Source: Porphyra umbilicalis
Taxonomy: Eukaryota > Rhodophyta > Bangiophyceae > Bangiales > Bangiaceae
Direction of reading: 5' to 3'
DNA: 20,781 nucleotides
NCBI GenBank assembly: GCA_002049455.2
Contig: KV919342.1
Coordinates: 1 to 20,781 of the forward strand
Part shown: one piece after another, positions 8,854-17,973 of the stretch
How the letters are laid out: each line of letters starts with the position of its first letter
Position numbering within the stretch: the stretch's first letter is position 1
Made by a program: the position numbers and the translations under genes
The notes under the pieces: generated by a model
What the model saw: the letters and a program-made list of their open reading frames with translations, nothing else
What the model was told of the DNA's origin: nothing
Databases searched by the model: none

Positions 8854-10962
8854 CCTCGACGCCGTGGGGGGGGGGGGTGGGCGCCGTGCGGCTAGGGGCG
8901 TCGCGCGCAACGCCGCGCGCGCGCGTGGGGGGGGGGGTGGCGGCGGGCGTGACGCGCCCGCGCGTGCGGCCGCCGCGGCGGTCGTCCGTCCCGCCTTTAC
9001 GCGCCAGCGCGCGTCTGCGGGTGCGCGGCGCGCCCACCCCCGACGAACGCGGCCGGCGGCGGTGGCGGGCAGGCACAAGACACGCGCGCGGCAGCAGCGG
9101 GCGCGCGGCGGCGCCGCGCCGATCGGCGCGCGACACCCGACGCGCGGCGTCGACGGCACCCGCGGGACCCCCCCCCCGACGGGGGCGTTTGCCGCGCAGC
9201 GGCGGCGGTGGAGCCCCGCCGTTTGCCGGCGCCGGCCGCGGCCGCCGACCTTGGCGACGACGATGCGGGGGGGGGGGGGGGGGGTGCACGCCCCGCCAGT
9301 GCCGCTCGCGGCTGCCACCCCCAACGTTGTGCGCGGCCGAGACTGGCAGCCGCGGGCGCGATGCGGACGGGGCGGTCGGCAACCGACGTCGGGTGGGTGC
9401 GTGCCCCACAAAACCCCGGCGCGTGGGCGGGGGGGGGGGCCGACACCAGACGGTGGGGAGGGACCCAAACAACAACAGAGCGCGCGCGCGCCGTGCAGCA
9501 GCCGGTGCGCGGCCGCCGCGGTGGGTGGACGTCGTCGGTCGGCCCCTCCGCCGGCCGCAGGCAGCGTCAGGAGGGGGTGAGGGAAAGCGGCCACGCCGCG
9601 TTGCAGTCGGCGCCCGGGGTGCCGCCTCGTCCGCGGCCCGTGCACCGTCCACGGGGCACGCGCCCCGAGGGGCCGCCCGACCGCTGGGAAGAGGCGGGGG
9701 GGGGGTGTGGGAGCGCACACCGGTGGGGGGGCTTTGGCGCGCCGCACCGTGCGGCGCCCACACGGTGACCGTGCAAGGGGGGGAAGACACAAACGAGGCG
9801 GGAACAAACGAGGCGGGGGTCTGCCGCCTCTACGGCCCCCCCCGCAGCCGTGGCCGCCTGCGGGGCCCGCGCGCCCACCGGCCCCGCGCCGTACGTGGCG
9901 CCGCGGGCGGCGGCCGCAGGGGGGTACCCGCCGATCGATGGCGACGGGGACCGCCCGTGGCGCTACAGTACGCTGCCCGGCCCGCGGCGCGCCCGCCACG
10001 AGGCGGCGGGCGGTACCGGCGCGCCGCCTGTGGTCGGGCGTGACGCCCGCGCACGTGCGCGACGCCGTCGCCGACGCTACGCTCGTCGGGTCCCGTCCGC
10101 GCCGCTGCGCGGGGGTCCTGACAGCGGCGACGGGCGCCACAGCGACCGTCGCTGGGCCGGTGACCGCCCGCGCGTGGTCGGGGCAGCTGCGTCTGCCGCG
10201 GCTTTGCACGTCTGCGAGAGGGGGGGCGAGGCGACCACCCCAGCCCCGAGGCGGTGGGTGGGTCGGCGGCCGCGACCGCGGCAGCGTCGGCCGACGGCGC
10301 CAGTGTCACCCGTCAGACGCCACGCACGCGTGCGCTGTGTGGGGGGGGCAAAACGGGTCCCTGCGCCCGCCGTCGAGGCCGGGCGGCAGGGCGCTCGCCA
10401 GGCGTCGCCGGCCAGGGAAGGGACCAACGTGGCGCGGCGGGGGGGGCGGCGGCGGCGTGCGGAATCCGCCCAGACAGGTGACGAGCCGGGGGCGGATAGC
10501 ACGATTTGGGGTGGGGCGTCGGCGGCGCGGCGGGGGGGGGGGCCCGGCGCAGGCACCCCGCGTGTGGCAGGGGGAGGCGGCTGCGAGGCGGACCAGCAGA
10601 GACCGGGTGCGCCCGGGCGGGCACGGTGTGCGACGGCATACAGTGGGTGGGGGGCGCTGCCGCTGAGGCCCCCGACGCGCAGTGCCGCGCCGCAGAATGG
10701 GTGGCCGCGGGGCGGCGCCCGTGACGGGTTTTGGGGGAGGCGGGGGGGCGCAGGGCTTCCAGCGCGGCTCAACGCGTGCTGTCGAGGCGGGGGCTTGCCG
10801 GGGGCGGCGGGCGGCTCGGACCGACCCGCATTGCAGGGCGCGTCGTGGCTGGGCGGGGCCAGTGTCGGTTGGGTCGCGCCTGTGAGGGACGCGCGCGGTG
10901 GATCCTCCACCCAGATGGGGTCGACAGCACCGGCTGGCCGGGCAAAGACCAGAGATGGGAGG
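8854..10962. other. GC-rich region upstream of the PP2C gene, no confident gene
   Basis: About 2.1 kb of very GC-rich DNA lies 5' of the PP2C gene and should include its promoter. All frames are open for long stretches because stop codons are rare at this composition, so ORF length is uninformative. A plus-strand stretch at about 10,019-10,220 has a moderately coding-like third-position bias and peptide (SGVTPAHVRDAV), but no domain. Two 15-bp direct repeats (ACAAACGAGGCGGG core) lie at 9789-9818. Confidence 0.4.
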
Positions 10963-11945
10963 TGATTTTTATTTGATTTCAATCCTGCTGATTTCAATGA
11001 TTTCAATTCAGCCGAGTCATCGGCTGTACTGGTCACAATGGCCAAAATCGCCTCACAGTGGGACGGGGCCTCTTCCATAAAATTTTCTGGAGCCCGGATT
11101 GAAATAGGTGAGGGATCATCCGAACGATTTGGCCAGGTTGATCTCAGGTTCACGTCAGGATGGGATGGGAGACATCCTCGAAAATATCTCTGGTTGAGCT
11201 TGAGACAAGCATGGGATCGTTCGAATGAGTAGTCCCTTGGAAGATTCCAAACTTGGGATGACGCGATTGCCAGGTCATTCTCCGGATGGACTTGCGGATG
11301 AAGCACGGAAGCGCTCATTTGCCGCATATTGGATGGACGAGCGAATCATCCACAGGCCTGATTGCGCGAAGGTAAGAAAACAGGCCTTGGGATGGCCGCC
11401 GAGATGGATTGCGGGATAAACGTGCAGCAGGCTGCAGGATAAAACGCCAGATATTTTCCGGAATATTTCCGCTATAGGCCCAAGAATGAGCCTCTGTCGT
11501 GCTCTCGGAGAAATCCTGTGCGACGGTAAGTGTGCGAACAAAAGAGACAGTCTCGCCGACTGTTAAAAGGAAAGAAAATAAAGCGTACTGCCGGATACCC
11601 TCGGACACAATCCCCGAGCATGCTCACGTAGGGGCGTAAACGTGAACATCTGAAGTGATCGTCGAAGTGTCTTCGAAGACATATAGGCACCTGAGAGCTA
11701 GGCAAGTACAAAAATATTGCAACTGGAATGTTCCTCAACAAAAGCCGGGAACAGTATCTCTTGCGTGCTGGTGGTGGCAGCACCTTACAGCGGGAGATGG
11801 CCACGGCAGAGCGGCGAGCACACCTCGCTTGCGATGTCCCAAGTCGCCTTTCCCAGTTTCGAGGTCTGCTAAGGCCAGTGCGCTTGCCTGCGCCTGCGAC
11901 TGTCTCCAGGTACCTCCTTACCACTCAGTCACTCGCCAGGGCACC
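10963..11945. other. 5' non-coding flank of the transposase with short repeated motifs
   Basis: The 9-mer GATTTCAAT occurs three times at 10,975, 10,990 and 10,999. The tetramer GGAT occurs about twelve times in one orientation between 11,112 and 11,440, often as GGATGG. Such short repeats resemble the subterminal transposase-binding arrays of CACTA-type elements. A candidate donor GTAAGT at about 11,527 and an acceptor CTCCAG at about 11,909 could define a 5'-leader intron. No protein domain is seen. The transposase frame is open upstream to 11,655 but has no ATG there. Confidence 0.4.
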
Positions 11946-14705
11946 ATGCCTAGCCATAAGCGACGAAAGCGTCTACCGGCCTACTTCAACTTTAGTGATG
12001 CGCTTCTACCTCACGTCGCTCCCATAAGTTTAGAACGTGGTGCGGGAGCGGTTACTGGGCAGAGTGGTGCTGCAGTCAGTCGTTCGCGCCAGACTCTTAC
12101 AGCCGAACAATACAGGACAGATCCGACGAGTGCCCCAGGCCTTCGCACCCCCGTTGGCGTCCCCTTATCGGGTGGCAGCGACTCGGACTCTGAGGGCGGT
12201 GATGACTCTGACACATCGGCTTTGTCGGACGGCGTGGCTGATTGGAGCGGAGCTGAAGACATGGACTTTTCTTCTGACGAGGAGCAGCCCGCGGGCGGCT
12301 TCTCTTCGCGTCGCGAGTTTGTCTGCTTCGGGTATCTCTTTGGTCGCTCCCGCGTTTCTAAAAGACAGTACGACGTCATGCGTGAAGCAGAGAACGCTTT
12401 CGAGCCCGTGGAACCATGGCCTTCACGCTTCCGCCTCCACAAGATCCGAAAGGAGATGATGCGTTTCGCTGCACCCGTTAAAGAGGTGAGAACCTCTCGC
12501 TACGTACCTATAGGGAAAGGCAAAGAGCCCCGCAGGTTACCAGATTGCAGCGTCTTCTACACTCCTTTTTCCGACCACATTAAAAGAGACTTCGCTGACG
12601 GTGCCACCGCATCGTTTTTCCACCAGTCTGGGGACGCACGACTTGGCACGCTCGAGCGCCCAACGGAGTTTTTTCAAACAGTTGTCGCACGAGACCCATC
12701 ACACTTTAACGCTAGGAATGGCTTCCGGATGGGTGGCACTCTGTATACGATCGGTTGTGTGGCGACTGTCGACTGCACAGCATCGCAGCAGATCACTGCA
12801 ACGCTGCAGAGCACTGCCATCGCGGAGCTTGGTCAAATCACTATCAGCCCTGACTCGTATGCTCCACCAGATGCGCTTCGAGTTGGTGACTTCATGGCAT
12901 CTTTCACGCTGAGCGAGAACTCTGTGATCCCTCCTCATCTGCGGGAATGCTTCTCGGAGGGTGATTTATTCACTCTCCGATTTGTGCGTGCAGGAAGTGT
13001 GTACATTGCAACTCCAATGGAGCCTGATGGCGAAGATCCCAGCGCGTGGTTCCTGCTGCCAGGGTCAGAGCCTCTCAAGCTGCTACAAGCGGCAGAGAAG
13101 CCGTCTCTGTCTGTACCGGAAAAGGATCCGTACGCCGTGTATGTATCGTTGTATGGTGACGAGTACGCGGTCCACAAGCGCCGACGAGGAAACGTCATGG
13201 GCCTGTACGGTGCGTACGCGTCCATTACTCTGGAGAACAGGAGGCACTCCGTGCGGCCTTTGGCATACCTTCCTCCTGGAGCAGACGCCGGCCCAGTCGT
13301 TAAGGCCATTGTTGAAGACTTGATATCTCTCGCAAAAGAAGGTGTCGTTGTGTATGACGCTGTCATCAAGCAAGATGTTCTTGTACACGTTTTTCCGTGC
13401 ATGGGAGTGTTTGACTTTCCAATGGCTGCCAAGTACTCTAGCTCTATTGGAGCGAGTGGTACCGAGCACTGCACTAGCTGTGACATTGTCCAGCCAAAGA
13501 CGAGGACGGAGCGAAGGGATCGGGCCAAGAGCTGTGTGGATACGTTCGACGTCAGAGACGTCCGCTTCGCTCGCATACAAGAGCGCACGTCCGCCATCAT
13601 TTCGAGAGTCGAGGGAACTCCGAACCTTTCTACAGCGGCTATGAAGTGCGCCCTCCTGCTGAATGGCGTGACAGTTGGTGCTGGTGACGATTTCTTACGG
13701 TTGACGGAAGGGAGAGGGCCTGGGTCTTTTGATGTACATGAGCATGTCATCGCAGCGCCTTCCCATCTCATATACTACGGCATGGCGTCACAGCTTCTTG
13801 AGGAGGCTTATGGCGCGCTCTCAGTTGAACAGCGGGACCTCCTGGTGCGGCAGGTGCGAGCGTGTGCCGCACATGTACCCACGTACACTGTTTTGACCAC
13901 TTTCGAGCCCGAGAAGATGGGGGGAACGACACTCTCAATGTCAGACTACGCCGTCCTACTTACTGTGACTCCGACAGTGCTGGAATCCATACTGAGGGGC
14001 GGCACTACAGTGCCGCACCAAGCGGCACTTCTCCGGGCACTGTTGTCGCTACGAGGATTTGCGTCGACTCTGTTCTACCACCCTAGCATAGCCTCTGACG
14101 GAGAGCATGCCGTTAAGACAAAGCCAAATGTGCAGGATCTGCAGCGCCTAGGAGAGCAGGTGATGCAAGATATTAGATCTCTCTCAGTGTTTGGGAAAAG
14201 CTGGGAGAAGCCGACCGTTCATCGTTTCCTCGAGCTCATCTATCGGTCTCTTCCCCTCATACAGCTTGGGCCATCCATGTGCGAGCTCATATTTGAGAAG
14301 TTCCATCAGGTTTCAAAGCACGCAGTTCTGCGTAGCAATGGCCACAACTCCGCGGACTACTCGATGAACTATTGGCGAGACGCAGAGCTCATCTCGCGTG
14401 CCGTGTCACAGCCCGAAAAGCACGGCCTATGCAGGTCGTGGTTCCTCAATCAAAAGGGATCGTTGATGAAGGCAGTAAGTCAGCATCGCCTGGCTGCCGG
14501 TGTGTTTGCTGCAGCAGAGCAAACAATTTTATGGAGAGCAGGCCGTCAGATTCATGGACAGGCTCCTGAGTCAATGTGGATGGATGTCAGGGCTGGGGTG
14601 GACCTCCGTTTCTGGAAGACAGCGAGGAACCAGAAGAAGAGGTTCACTGGGCGCTCGGGAAGTACAGTGTACGTGCGGCCAACAGAAGAGAACATTGGTG
14701 CTTGA
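11946..14705 (+). CDS. TNP2/Plavaka-like DDE transposase
   Basis: A single-exon ORF of 919 residues starts at ATG 11,946 (context GGCACCATGC) and reads into a basic nuclear-localisation-like start, SHKRRKR. Residues about 73-115 form an acidic Ser/Asp/Glu stretch. The core follows the order seen in TNP2-type (Transposase_21, Plavaka) proteins. SLYGDEYAVHKRRRG lies around Asp405, followed by GLYGAYASITLENR. CMGVFDFPMAAKY (Asp490) comes next, then a zinc-knuckle-like CTSCD (Cys509, Cys512). DVHEHV (Asp596) and CELIFEKFHQVSKH with Glu784 and His787 follow. Asp490, Asp596 and Glu784 are candidates for the catalytic triad that cuts and joins element ends in the nucleus. No frame break or internal stop is present, so the copy may be active or recently so. 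The family call rests on motif order; a related KDZ or other CMC lineage is possible. Confidence 0.7.
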   Translation: MPSHKRRKRLPAYFNFSDALLPHVAPISLERGAGAVTGQSGAAVSRSRQTLTAEQYRTDPTSAPGLRTPVGVPLSGGSDSDSEGGDDSDTSALSDGVADWSGAEDMDFSSDEEQPAGGFSSRREFVCFGYLFGRSRVSKRQYDVMREAENAFEPVEPWPSRFRLHKIRKEMMRFAAPVKEVRTSRYVPIGKGKEPRRLPDCSVFYTPFSDHIKRDFADGATASFFHQSGDARLGTLERPTEFFQTVVARDPSHFNARNGFRMGGTLYTIGCVATVDCTASQQITATLQSTAIAELGQITISPDSYAPPDALRVGDFMASFTLSENSVIPPHLRECFSEGDLFTLRFVRAGSVYIATPMEPDGEDPSAWFLLPGSEPLKLLQAAEKPSLSVPEKDPYAVYVSLYGDEYAVHKRRRGNVMGLYGAYASITLENRRHSVRPLAYLPPGADAGPVVKAIVEDLISLAKEGVVVYDAVIKQDVLVHVFPCMGVFDFPMAAKYSSSIGASGTEHCTSCDIVQPKTRTERRDRAKSCVDTFDVRDVRFARIQERTSAIISRVEGTPNLSTAAMKCALLLNGVTVGAGDDFLRLTEGRGPGSFDVHEHVIAAPSHLIYYGMASQLLEEAYGALSVEQRDLLVRQVRACAAHVPTYTVLTTFEPEKMGGTTLSMSDYAVLLTVTPTVLESILRGGTTVPHQAALLRALLSLRGFASTLFYHPSIASDGEHAVKTKPNVQDLQRLGEQVMQDIRSLSVFGKSWEKPTVHRFLELIYRSLPLIQLGPSMCELIFEKFHQVSKHAVLRSNGHNSADYSMNYWRDAELISRAVSQPEKHGLCRSWFLNQKGSLMKAVSQHRLAAGVFAAAEQTILWRAGRQIHGQAPESMWMDVRAGVDLRFWKTARNQKKRFTGRSGSTVYVRPTEENIGA

Positions 14706-15289
14706 GACCAACAGGGGCGCTTCCTTCACGTACGCTCCATTGGGTCTATTGATGACAAGCTGCACTTCTGCTGTGCGGCTTGGTCCTTCAAAAACACAAA
14801 CACCACAGAACCAAACGGCCAACCATCCGAGGTGTTGAATGCCACGCCAGAGGTTTTGGAGCTCATTCCTGCGGAGGCAGTCACGGAGCTGGCATGTGTC
14901 TTGCCCATTGGAACTCGCCGGCTCCTCTTTTCCAAGCGCTCCGGCTTCCTCTTCAAGTGCGGCTAGCGACGAGGGATTTGCAGGCAGACAACACCAGCGC
15001 TGGTACGATTTTTGCCCTGTTGTCTAGATTGAATCTTCTAGCAGTAGTAGTTGAACACTATTCTTGTGTGGTTGTCGCAAGGAGGCCAACGATATCATAT
15101 GCTTGAACACACAACACCCCTTTGCGAGGGGCAGAAAATTAGAGGTGCTAAAGAGTTCCGCAAAATGAGCTTCCAAGAGAGCTATTGATCAACATGCAAG
15201 GAAAGAAGCGGCTCCATGGAAAAAAAGCAGGTAGACAAGAAAAACAATAGCTTCAAAAGCAATTCTGTTCCACCTCATGCGCCATACCG

Positions 15290-15634
15290 TCACTGCTCTT
15301 GCCCTGCACCTGGCAAAAGGAGCTTCAACCTCGAGAGCAGAGCATGAGCCGCCCGCCCGGATAGGCGGTACACCATCAATGGATTGTGTTGGTCCCTTTC
15401 CTCAGCGGTGGGAGTCTCCGTGAGGTTCCAATGGCCGGACCAGTACTGGTCGGACGCGCAACGCCAACAGCAGAGGGGCGCAAGGGCTATGCTGCTTGGC
15501 TCGTACGTCTCAATGCATCGAGGGCACACAACAACGGTTAGCCAGGCTGCAGCGCCGCAGCAGAAGCACAGCGCGCCGTCTCCAGTTGTGTCCGTGTCGT
15601 TGCCATCGGGATGGTCTTCAGAGTCCGGGATTGC
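15290..15634 (-). pseudogene. Open frame with zinc-binding-like cysteine cluster, no ATG
   Basis: The frame is open for 114 residues after an in-frame TAG and ends at 15,290. It starts acidic (DSEDHPDGNDTD) and then shows CFCC, CPRC and CCWRC, a spacing like a small zinc ribbon. A hydrophilic tail follows. No start codon precedes the cluster. The residues before the frame read ATAG, so it could be an exon joined at GAATAG, or a remnant of a transposon gene. I do not recognise the family. Confidence 0.3.
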
Positions 15635-16243
15635 CTATTCAGCTGTCCGAATGACATCCACTTACCACCAACTTGTGGCAGGATCTGAGCGAGATCCATG
15701 GCGGGGCACTTCGGGGCCACATGGCGGCCCATAAATTGCGAACTAACGCAAGTGGGTCGCTGAGGGTACACCGTGTGTTGGTATGAAGTTCCAGATTCTT
15801 TCTCGTGAAAAATATTCCAATATAAATAAGGAAGCATCTTTTGAACTGGATGGAAGACTGTTCGCAGGAAAATCTTGGAGAAAGGTTTTGACATATCTTT
15901 GATGTTTTTCTTTCTCGCCCCGGAAAGAAAGTTCCGGAGACAGGACCTGAAATTATCTTGGTCAGACTCTTGGATCATCCTGATCCTTCTTCCAGGATTA
16001 TCCTGGGAACTGTCCCGGAACGGTCCCCACGATAGTCGGTGAGATAGAGTCCTGACACATCCACCAGTTTATTTGCAGGACTGCACCTCCGAAAAGGTGC
16101 ACGGACTGGCGTCAACTCGTGTACAAGACTACGGCAGCGTTGCTCCAGGAAAATTTTCTAGGGAGATTGTAGCAAAAGATACCAGCGTCCTGACTCAATC
16201 CTTCTTTGGGAGCTGCACGGGGCACGATGCCAGAAGAAGCTTG

Positions 16244-16609
16244 CATGCGCATCCGGAGGATAGTTTTCCGAAGAGGACGTCGCATTTTGTGCAGGTCAAG
16301 CCCATACACAATCTTGTGTTCTTCCGCTAGAGTTGCACATGCAAGATGCTCACGCGAGCGTTCCTCTGCCTATTGCGCAACACTGTCTCCCGGTCTTTTA
16401 CGGAGATGTTCCTCGCTATTTTTCAGCATGTGCGTCCGGGGGATAGTTATGCGAAGAGCACGCCGCCTTTTGTGCAGGTCAGGCCCATACACAATCTTGT
16501 GCGCTTCCGTTGCAGCTGCACATGCAAGAAGCTCATGCAAACGTTCCTCTGTCTATTGCGCGACACTATCTCCCGGTCTTTTACGGAGATGTTCCTCGCT
16601 ATTTTTCAG
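16244..16609. repeat. 183-bp tandem duplication, two diverged copies
   Basis: Copy one is 16,244-16,426 and copy two 16,427-16,609. Shared blocks include CCCATACACAATCTTGTG (16,301 and 16,484) and a block starting CGGTCTTTTACGGAGATG (16,391 and 16,574). The copies differ by scattered substitutions and no length change, so all reading frames are preserved. Both copies carry an in-frame TAG at the same place (16,261 and 16,444). Confidence 0.85.
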
Positions 16610-16779
16610 AGCACGGTCCCAGAGAAAGACGCTCAGATTTACGAGCAGCAAACCTCCCAGAGAGTTCTTCACGCAAAGCTACAGGACCCTCCCATACAAC
16701 GTATGGCACGATCACCTCCTGCCATTTTTGTCGGGATTGCCAGCAGAAACAAAAATTATATGACACAGAGAAACAATAA
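16447..16779 (+). pseudogene. Short open frame ending in a CxxC motif, possible gene remnant
   Basis: The frame is open between the TAG at 16,444 and the TAA at 16,777. It encodes QLHMQEAHANVPLSIARHYL and PVFYGDVPRYFS from the second repeat copy. A polar stretch with RRSDLRAANLPE follows, then YGTITSCHFCRDCQQK near the end. The same frame in the first repeat copy encodes a closely similar peptide that stops at the TAG. The CHFCR element recalls the start of CDCA7-type 4CXXC zinc fingers, but the frame stops before further cysteines. Calling it a decayed or exon-split gene is a guess. Confidence 0.3.
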
Positions 16780-16992
16780 AGAATACTACTGATAAAAATA
16801 GAGAACAACAACAGGTGCTTGCTCAACTTGCCCACCGAGGGGCATGCGGTACAGGGCTCTCCAGACAGTTCTCTCCGTACCCTCGTCAAAGCGGACCAGC
16901 GGGACGGTTGTATCTCCGTTCACGTGGCAAGAATACCCTCATGGAACCTTATACCGTGGGCCCCACGCAGCGTGTGGCATCGTGACCAACCA

Positions 16993-17875
16993 TTAGTCTG
17001 AGTCCTCATCAGATAGATTGATGTCACCGGCCTTGAGGTCTTTGAGCTCGTCACGCATGCAGCGGACGACGCTCTTGCGTGCCTCAGCGCTCTCCGGGCG
17101 TAGGAACTTAGGATACTCCGCGTCATCCACATACTTCTTCAAGCAAGCCGCGGCGCCTTCACGAACGGAGGTCCACACCTCGCTCGGATCCAAGAACAGG
17201 AGCTCTCCTACGATGGACGCGGCTGCTCCATTCAAGTCCAGAGGTCGCTCCATTTCCTGGTCACCGTCCTGCAGTTTCAGGCGGTACCCAATGCTGCTTG
17301 CGCTACCGAGGGCCGCCGGCACCGCTGCTTGAGCAGTGTCATTCACACTGCCGGCCAGAACAACACGTTCCAATGTGGCCTCTTTGACATCAGCGTCCAA
17401 GTAAACCCCCAGGATACGATAGGCCAACAGTCTTGCTGAGGCGCGTCGTCGATTGCATCGAGTACGTAGGCCCTTCCTCAACGCAGCTCTCACTTCGCGC
17501 CGTTTCTGGGACCATCCACTCGCACCGTAATCAATCTTTCCGACACATTTCTCAACCGCCTTGTTCACAACAGCACGGAGGGGGCGAGTGCAGTCTCGAT
17601 TGGGGCCTTCCAGCTGCCCAGTGGGCGCGAGCCATGACAGGCAGTCATGTTCAGGCGAGTCCGCTGCGCTGCCATTCGTACCAGGGTTCACGGACCCATT
17701 GCGTATCTTCTTGAGCATGGCTTGGCCATACCTGGTAAACAGGCTGCTCACTTCATCCTGCAGGAGGTGATATCCATTGGTAAAAACAAGCGTACATGGG
17801 GCGAGGCGGACGTACGGAGATGCGCACAAGCGGCCATCGTCGACCATTGATGTTAGGTCGTGTGTGGGCGTAGAT
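16993..17875 (-). CDS. Unrecognised transposon-associated gene, main exon
   Basis: On the minus strand the frame ends at 16,993 with an acidic tail (NLSDEDSD). The first in-frame ATG is at 17,847, giving 284 residues; the longer 326-residue reading starts at a GTG and is unlikely. A strong 3' splice signal, TTCTACCTCTTGTAG, ends at 17,876, so the exon probably begins at 17,875 after an intron. The protein has a mid-region rich in Arg/Lys (GWSQKRREVRAALRKGLR), which could bind nucleic acid. The C-terminal half is helical and Leu/Ala-rich, with several acidic runs. No known domain, signal peptide or membrane segment is visible. It lies tail-to-tail with the transposase 2.3 kb away and shares its composition, so it may be a second transposon protein, but a captured or host gene is possible. 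Confidence 0.5.
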
Positions 17876-17973
17876 CTACAAGAGGTAGAATAAAGCGGCA
17901 CCAGAGCAGAGTACACACGAGCACCACGCTCGTATTCAACACCACGGTAGCACGTACCCCGTGAGCGTTCCAC

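Larger units (their letters stand above)
5037..9284. repeat. Cluster of long C/G homopolymers
   Basis: Pure runs of C or G recur throughout this stretch. Examples are C17 at 5037-5053, C22 at 5162-5183, G20 at 5995-6014, C16 at 6316-6331, C17 at 6333-6349, G16 at 7578-7593, C22 at 7849-7870, C15 at 7897-7911, G17 at 8178-8194, G27 at 8208-8234, G23 at 8811-8833 and G18 at 9267-9284. Read on the minus strand they encode poly-Gly (C runs) or poly-Pro (G runs). The neighbouring phosphatase gene at 1869-3566 has no such runs and keeps one frame. Confidence 0.9.
14706..16992. other. Region between the transposase and the opposite-strand gene; decayed ORFs and repeats
   Basis: This 2.3-kb stretch has ordinary composition and frequent stops. 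It contains a minus ORF with a cysteine cluster (15,290-15,634), a 183-bp tandem duplication (16,244-16,609) and a short plus ORF with a CxxC motif (16,447-16,779). Inverted GGAT motifs (as ATCC) at about 15,972-16,003 may mark a former element end. AT-rich patches occur around 15,800-15,930 and 16,740-16,810. The rest shows nothing I recognise. Confidence 0.45.

Noticed and set aside
10077..11327. 416-residue minus ORF
   Set aside because: It crosses the sharp composition boundary at 10,963, which a real gene would not be expected to do, and shows no domain.
11655..11945. N-terminal extension of the transposase
   Set aside because: It begins with GTG, not ATG, and lacks recognisable sequence; ATG 11,946 has a good context and a nuclear-localisation-like start.
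15634..15664. 31-base intron from GTAAGT to GAATAG on the minus strand
   Set aside because: It is far below the usual spliceosomal minimum, and joining the flanks does not continue the cysteine-cluster frame.
17848..17973. GTG start giving a 326-residue version of the opposite-strand protein
   Set aside because: A nuclear gene is unlikely to use GTG, and a strong splice acceptor lies inside this stretch.
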